A stretch of 64,000 bases of DNA from Clostridia bacterium (GTDB lineage Bacteria; Bacillota; Clostridia; Lachnospirales; Lachnospiraceae). Numbering within the stretch: the first letter of the stretch is position 1; each line of letters starts with the position of its first letter. A program made the position numbers and the translations under genes. Shown piece by piece: positions 60,908 through 64,000 of this stretch. The stretch is taken from NCBI GenBank assembly GCA_910576325.1, contig CAJTIM010000020.1, positions 24,495-88,494 of the forward strand, written 5' to 3'. The notes under the pieces are model-generated. The model did no database searches. It worked only from the letters and a program-made list of their open reading frames with translations, and was not told where the DNA came from.

Positions 60908-60998
60908 AGCCTTGATTTATGCGGCTTTCCGGGCGGGAAAATGAAACAGTAAGGGATTTATACCTTTACCCCCGAAAATGCCGTCCTATTGCGTAACA
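60908..60998 (+). repeat. Pre-repA element, orphan copy
   Basis: It aligns gap-free over 91 nt with 27573-27663. Its ending CCTATTGCGTAACA is shared with that copy's inverted arm. Instead of a repA gene, a terminator follows. Confidence 0.65.
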
Positions 60999-61017
60999 TT
61001 TCAATATCTGCACCCAT

Positions 61018-61072
61018 AAAAAACCGGGGCGCGGTGGCTATGTGATAGCTGCCGCGTCCCGGTTCTTTTGGG
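61018..61072 (+). terminator. Strong bidirectional terminator
   Basis: AACCGGGGCGCGG (61022-61034) pairs with CCGCGTCCCGGTT (61051-61063), one mismatch, followed by TCTTTT; the other side has an A run. It separates the rightward ICE operon from the leftward SnoaL-like gene. Confidence 0.85.
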
Positions 61073-61079
61073 TTCAAAA

Positions 61080-61502
61080 TTATACTGGTCTAATCAAACG
61101 ATGTTCAAAGAAAGTTTCAAAAGTATTCGCTGCGCCCCCATGTTCAACAATTCTCCCGTCTATTACTTTATCAATGTCAACTCCTGTAATTTCTAAAACT
61201 TTATTTGTAGGTTTTATTCCGATAAAATCTCCTTTATGTGTTCCCTTCATAATAAATTCTGAAATAACATAATCGCCCTCTATATATTGACGAATAATTT
61301 TCATGGTATAGTCGGGATATGTTTTCTTCAAAGCTAAAAGGTGCTGTTTCATTCCGTCTACTCCTATGAAAATTGTTTTTTCACCAATTTTCTGCACACA
61401 ATCTTCGGATATGTACTTAGCAAGTTCGTCAAGCATATTTTCTGAAACAATAACCTCATAAAAATATTTTACAAGCTCTTTCTTACTCATTCTATATATC
61501 AC
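61080..61502 (-). CDS. SnoaL-like / NTF2-fold protein, 140 aa
   Basis: The fold pattern (KKELVKYFYEVIVSENMLDELAKYISEDCVQKIG..., GVDGMKQHLLALKKTYPDYTMKIIRQYIEGDYVISEF, GTHKGDFIGIKPTNKVLEITGVDIDKVIDGRIVEHGGA) is that of SnoaL-like polyketide cyclase/NTF2 proteins. The upstream GTG start is used; ATG at 61490 is an alternative. A promoter lies at 61542-61570. It is AT-rich, unlike its neighbours, so probably a separately acquired cargo gene. Substrate unknown. Confidence 0.8.
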   Translation of the reverse strand: MIYRMSKKELVKYFYEVIVSENMLDELAKYISEDCVQKIGEKTIFIGVDGMKQHLLALKKTYPDYTMKIIRQYIEGDYVISEFIMKGTHKGDFIGIKPTNKVLEITGVDIDKVIDGRIVEHGGAANTFETFFEHRLIRPV

Positions 61503-61541
61503 CCGTGCTTTCTCTTAAATCAATATGATTTTTCAGTTTCT

Positions 61542-61570
61542 ATTATATGACACTACAACTCAAAAATCAA
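61542..61570 (-). promoter_or_regulatory. Promoter of the SnoaL-like gene
   Basis: On the minus strand TTGATT (61570-61565) and TATAAT (61547-61542) are spaced 17 bp, 40 bases before the gene. Confidence 0.7.
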
Positions 61571-61583
61571 TAGTTTTACCACA

Positions 61584-62936
61584 TTATCCACGTTCTGTCT
61601 GTCGTTCCCGTTCCGGCTGCTTCTCTGCCTGTAAAATGCTGTCTATGTTCCGCTTGATAACTTCATACTCCTGTACTTGCCTTTTCAGCTTGCCATAATC
61701 GGTGTAAAGGCTTTCTTTCTGCGCTTGCAGCTTTTCATACTCTGCTTGCAGGGCGGGGACGCTGGGGAGCTTACCGCCAATCTGCGCCGCCTTTAGTGCC
61801 TTTGCCGCCGCTTCATGGAGGATAATACCGCGCTCATGCTCTGCCCGGTACTTCTCTTTATTCCGGGCTTTGCGGTAGGCTTCATAGAAGGGCTTTGTCT
61901 TTTGGTAGGTAGTGACATTCTTGATAAGCACCGCCATATCGGAAAGCCGCTTTTCCACGTCCTTTAAGCTGTCCCCCGCCTGTTCGCTTGCTGCCGTGAT
62001 TTCCTCTATCCGGGTGAGCAGATCGGCGTACTGTTCGATTTTATTTTCGGTAAGGAAGTTCATAGTCTTTGCCGCCTGTTTCAGATTGTGGATTTTCGCC
62101 CACTGTTCATAGCCCCGGCTTTGTTGTGCCTTGATATTGTTTTCAATGTCAATGAGAAGATTAACGCCCCTGCGCTCTGTCTTTGGAGCTTTGGCGGCGC
62201 GTGTGCGCTTGCCCGCTATCCGTTCCCTTATAGCTTCCTCTGTATAGTTCGCGCCGAGGGTTTTAAGGCGGGTAAAGCGTTCCTGTCCGGGGGCGCGGCA
62301 TGACACATACTTTCCCGGCTTGATGTCATAGCCCGCCGCCTGTAACCGCTGCAATAATTCCTCAAAGCTGGAAACTTGGGGAATGAGCGCGTCCACAGCG
62401 ATTTTCAGCTTGCCTTTCCAGCTTGTCCCGGTTTTCTCCGCTTGGTACTCCGCATAGCTTTTTCCCTTGCTGCCCTTGCCGGGGACGACGACGGAAAGCC
62501 CGTTATCCCGGCACAGCTTGTCGCTCATGTTCCGTATGCCGTAATACGTCCGTTTGTTGGAAACGTATTTGTGATGATCTACGAAATTGACCGCGCAGAA
62601 AATAATGTGATTATGGATATGCCCCTTGTCAATGTGCGTCGTGAGTACATATTCATGCTGCCCCTTTGTTACCGCGTCGGCAAGCTGCCGCCCGATCTCA
62701 TGGGCTTTCTGATAGTCCACTTCCCCTGGAGCAAAGGACTGTATCAAGTGAAAGGCTAAGTTGTTGCCCTTATCCCGTGCTTGCGAAAGGGTATAGCCAA
62801 ACTCAATATCTGCCGTTTCATAGCTGCACCCGAAAGAGGATATGAGCATTTGATTGTCTGTCTTGTCCGGGTTTTCGATATAGTCAAGGGCTTTGCTTAG
62901 AGTACTTTTAACAGGCTTAATCTTTGTAACCGCCAT
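61584..62936 (-). CDS. MobA/VirD2-type relaxase of the ICE, 450 aa
   Basis: N-terminal MAVTKIKPVKSTLSKALDYI has the tyrosine of relaxase motif I, and the metal site HIDKGHIHNHIIF (101-113) is motif III. The C-terminal half is coiled coil (NKIEQYADLLTRIEEITAA...). It nicks the oriT upstream of mobC and leads the strand into the recipient. The start ATG overlaps mobC. It is the Tn1549-type MOB-P relaxase; the IME relaxase is a distinct, longer relative. Confidence 0.93.
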   Translation of the reverse strand: MAVTKIKPVKSTLSKALDYIENPDKTDNQMLISSFGCSYETADIEFGYTLSQARDKGNNLAFHLIQSFAPGEVDYQKAHEIGRQLADAVTKGQHEYVLTTHIDKGHIHNHIIFCAVNFVDHHKYVSNKRTYYGIRNMSDKLCRDNGLSVVVPGKGSKGKSYAEYQAEKTGTSWKGKLKIAVDALIPQVSSFEELLQRLQAAGYDIKPGKYVSCRAPGQERFTRLKTLGANYTEEAIRERIAGKRTRAAKAPKTERRGVNLLIDIENNIKAQQSRGYEQWAKIHNLKQAAKTMNFLTENKIEQYADLLTRIEEITAASEQAGDSLKDVEKRLSDMAVLIKNVTTYQKTKPFYEAYRKARNKEKYRAEHERGIILHEAAAKALKAAQIGGKLPSVPALQAEYEKLQAQKESLYTDYGKLKRQVQEYEVIKRNIDSILQAEKQPERERQTERG

Positions 62937-63226
62937 ATTTCCGCAAGCACCCCCTTGATTTCCTCTATATCCTCTTTGTATGCGTTCCCCGTCGCGTTTA
63001 CGCGACGTGCTATCTGATTGACATTAACCCCGATTTTCTGTATCTCCGCTGTCATTGCCTTTATGTCCGTGTGGTCTACTTGGATAATGTACCCGTCAAT
63101 GGCGATCTTGCGCAGATATGCCGCCATGTTGTTTGTAGGGACGAGCTTCATTTTTTCCTCAATCAATTTCCGTTCTTCCTCTGTCACATAGAATTTGACC
63201 TGTACCGTCCTTTTGCGTCCGTTCAT
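62897..63226 (-). CDS. mobC: MobC of the ICE, 109 aa
   Basis: ATG at 63226 (MNGRKRTVQVKFYVTEEERKLIEEKMKLVPTNNMAAYLRKIAIDGYI) follows GGAAAGGAGCG; the frame further upstream runs into the leader element and is not expected to be used. C-terminal IQKIGVNVNQIARRVNATGN is the MobC signature. Overlaps the relaxase start by 40 bases. Confidence 0.9.
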   Translation of the reverse strand: MNGRKRTVQVKFYVTEEERKLIEEKMKLVPTNNMAAYLRKIAIDGYIIQVDHTDIKAMTAEIQKIGVNVNQIARRVNATGNAYKEDIEEIKGVLAEIWRLQRLSLLKVL

Positions 63227-63253
63227 GGTTTTTCGCTCCTTTCCGTTCTCATA

Positions 63254-63341
63254 GAGGGTTTGGGACACTTCCCAACAAGCAATTTCTGACCGACCGGGCG
63301 GGCAGAAATACGGAAAAGGGTACTCTTTTCCTATGCTTGCT
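63254..63341 (-). promoter_or_regulatory. Three-hairpin leader element, copy 2, upstream of mobC
   Basis: On the minus strand it reads block A (63341-63309), a TTTCTG...CAGAAA hairpin (63308-63283), block B (63282-63254). Blocks are identical to copy 1 at 53998-54095; the middle hairpin differs. It ends 28 bases before the mobC ATG. Confidence 0.72.
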
Positions 63342-63346
63342 ATGAA

Positions 63347-63392
63347 AGTTTCTCCTACTACCTACAACACCGAAAAAGTCTAAAATGACGGA
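63347..63392 (-). other. Candidate oriT core of the ICE
   Basis: On the minus strand TCCGTCATTTT (63392-63382) then GGTGTTGTAGGTAGTAGG (63371-63354), the same words and spacing as in the IME at 37442-37480. It lies next to the leader element and mobC, the usual oriT place. Confidence 0.65.
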
Positions 63393-63471
63393 CTTTCATA
63401 AAAGAAAAACGCTGCAACCGAAAAGAATTGCAACGCTTTCTAAATCCCTATGTAATCTTGCCGGACAGTAA

Positions 63472-63831
63472 TTATTCTCCCTCACCCTCAACCTCTGCGA
63501 TCTCCCGCGCCGTGGCGGTGACTATTCGTATTCCTGTATCGCTCATATCGTCCAGCAGCGCGTCAAGCTGCCGCCGCTGGGTATTCTTCCCGGCGGGCTG
63601 CTCTAAAAGGAATTGATCTACCGAGATATTGTAACGAAGCATAAGCTCAAAGAATATCTGTAAGCTGGGGTGCTGCCCCTTATTCTCAATATTTGCAAGG
63701 TAGCGCGGCGAGATATACATTTCGTCGCATACCTTTTTCCGGCTTTCTTTGCGCCCTTTCCGGGCTGTCTTGATTGCTTCCCCAAAAGCCTTAAAGTCAT
63801 ATCGTGGTACTGGTCTTTTTGCCATATTCAT
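63472..63831 (-). CDS. XRE-family regulator of the ICE, 119 aa
   Basis: Cro/CI-type helix-turn-helix in residues 10-70 (FGEAIKTARKGRKESRKKVCDEMYISPRYLANIENKGQHPSLQIFFELMLRYNISVDQFL). The C-terminal 45 residues include a polar segment (GKNTQRRQLDALLDDM). ATG at 63825 (MAKRP) has AGGGTGA upstream and may be the true start. Located upstream of mobC-relaxase, it probably controls transfer genes. Confidence 0.85.
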   Translation of the reverse strand: MNMAKRPVPRYDFKAFGEAIKTARKGRKESRKKVCDEMYISPRYLANIENKGQHPSLQIFFELMLRYNISVDQFLLEQPAGKNTQRRQLDALLDDMSDTGIRIVTATAREIAEVEGEGE

Positions 63832-63864
63832 TCACCCTATGAATATTCTTGTGCGGTGAAACCG

Positions 63865-63902
63865 CATATCCGGGCTGGCGGAAACCGCCAGTCCGGCATA
63901 TG
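63865..63902 (-). terminator. Strong hairpin between partial gene and XRE gene
   Basis: CATAT-CCGG-CTGGCGG-AAA-CCGCCAG-CCGG-ATATG arms pair almost fully. No long T run follows, so it may be an intergenic regulatory or termination structure. Confidence 0.55.
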
Positions 63903-63921
63903 GGAAACCGCTATTGCGAGT

Positions 63922-64000
63922 TTACTCGCGTAATGCTTTATCTAAGCCATATACCTCACGCATTGATTTGTCATTTTGGGGATCAATGCTGGTGATGTTG
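63922..64000 (-). CDS. Partial gene (C-terminal 25 codons) at the window edge
   Basis: On the minus strand the frame ends ...NITSIDPQNDKSMREVY, then GLDKALRE and TAA (63924-63922), with a small GCGAG/CTCGC hairpin at the stop. The 5' part lies beyond 64,000. Not recognised. Confidence 0.5.
   Translation of the reverse strand, partial: NITSIDPQNDKSMREVYGLDKALRE

Larger units (their letters stand above)
27269..64000 (+). mobile_element. Tn1549-type integrative conjugative element (right end not in window)
   Basis: The gene set is that of Tn1549/CTn elements of Clostridia: RepA-like, DUF5348, PcfB, VirD4, Maff2, VirB6, MT-A70, PrgI, VirB4, CHAP, DUF4315, DUF4366, TopB, ArdA/ArdC polyvalent protein, TTRAP, cysteine-rich VLP, and minus-strand relaxase and MobC. 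GC content is clearly higher than in the phage early region. The integrase/excisionase end and any resistance cargo must be to the right. The left boundary is approximate. A group II intron and an IME are nested inside. Confidence 0.88.

Noticed and set aside
1..64000. tRNA, rRNA or riboswitch genes
   Set aside because: No cloverleaf with conserved T-loop, no rRNA sequence and no known riboswitch core was found by reading both strands; a covariance search was not possible.

Overview
The window looks like gut Clostridia (Lachnospiraceae or close relatives). Gene families, strong AGGAGG ribosome sites, frequent GTG/TTG starts and the mobile elements present all fit. Almost no ordinary chromosome is visible: the 64 kb is a prophage followed by a large conjugative element that itself carries two nested elements. 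No tRNA, rRNA or CRISPR array was seen.

Region 1 (1 to about 27,268) is the rightward part of a long-tailed phage. An AT-rich early/regulatory block (1-9,026) holds a type III partition-like cassette (small winged-helix protein, tubulin/FtsZ-like GTPase TubZ, 10-bp-phased repeats), a DUF4373 replication protein, a late activator-like protein, HicAB, a two-gene membrane cassette between duplicated terminator/promoter sequences, a ribbon-helix-helix repressor on a perfect inverted repeat, and an antirepressor. Then comes a classical head-tail-lysis run: HNH, P-loop protein, terminases, portal, protease, capsid, connectors, tail tube, frameshifted tail chaperone, tape measure, Dit, Tal, BppU-like fibre, two tip proteins, holin and GH25 endolysin. 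No phage integrase lies in the window. With a TubZ system present, a phage-plasmid lifestyle is possible but unproven.

Region 2 (about 27.3 kb to beyond 64,000) is a GC-richer Tn1549-type integrative conjugative element (ICE). It has RepA-like protein, PcfB-like protein, VirD4 coupling protein, Maff2, VirB6-like, MT-A70 methylase, PrgI, VirB4, CHAP hydrolase, DUF4315/DUF4366 proteins, topoisomerase III, a 1,717-residue ArdA/ArdC/YodL polyvalent protein, TTRAP, a cysteine-rich VLP protein, and on the minus strand a SnoaL-like protein, relaxase, MobC and an XRE regulator. Its integrase must lie outside the window.

Two elements sit inside the ICE. A 2,541-bp group II intron with full-length LtrA-type protein splits virD4 at a codon boundary; splicing would restore a 595-residue protein. 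A 9.3-kb integrative mobilizable element (IME) with a TnpX-like large serine recombinase splits maff2; both ends carry a 9-bp inverted repeat next to a shared AA core, and excision restores the gene exactly. The IME has its own MobC, relaxase, RepA, DnaC-like loader and TnpW, plus an AT-rich cargo (XRE regulator, peptide deformylase, sigma-like and HTH proteins, P-loop kinase).

The most interesting signals are non-coding features shared by ICE and IME: a DnaA-box-bearing hairpin of about 140 nt with compensatory changes, a common oriT-like core with identical spacing, a 91-nt element upstream of repA, and a three-hairpin leader present in inverted copies before the antirestriction giant and before mobC. 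The IME seems to carry its own versions of the ICE DNA-processing sites, as expected of a passenger using ICE-encoded transfer machinery.
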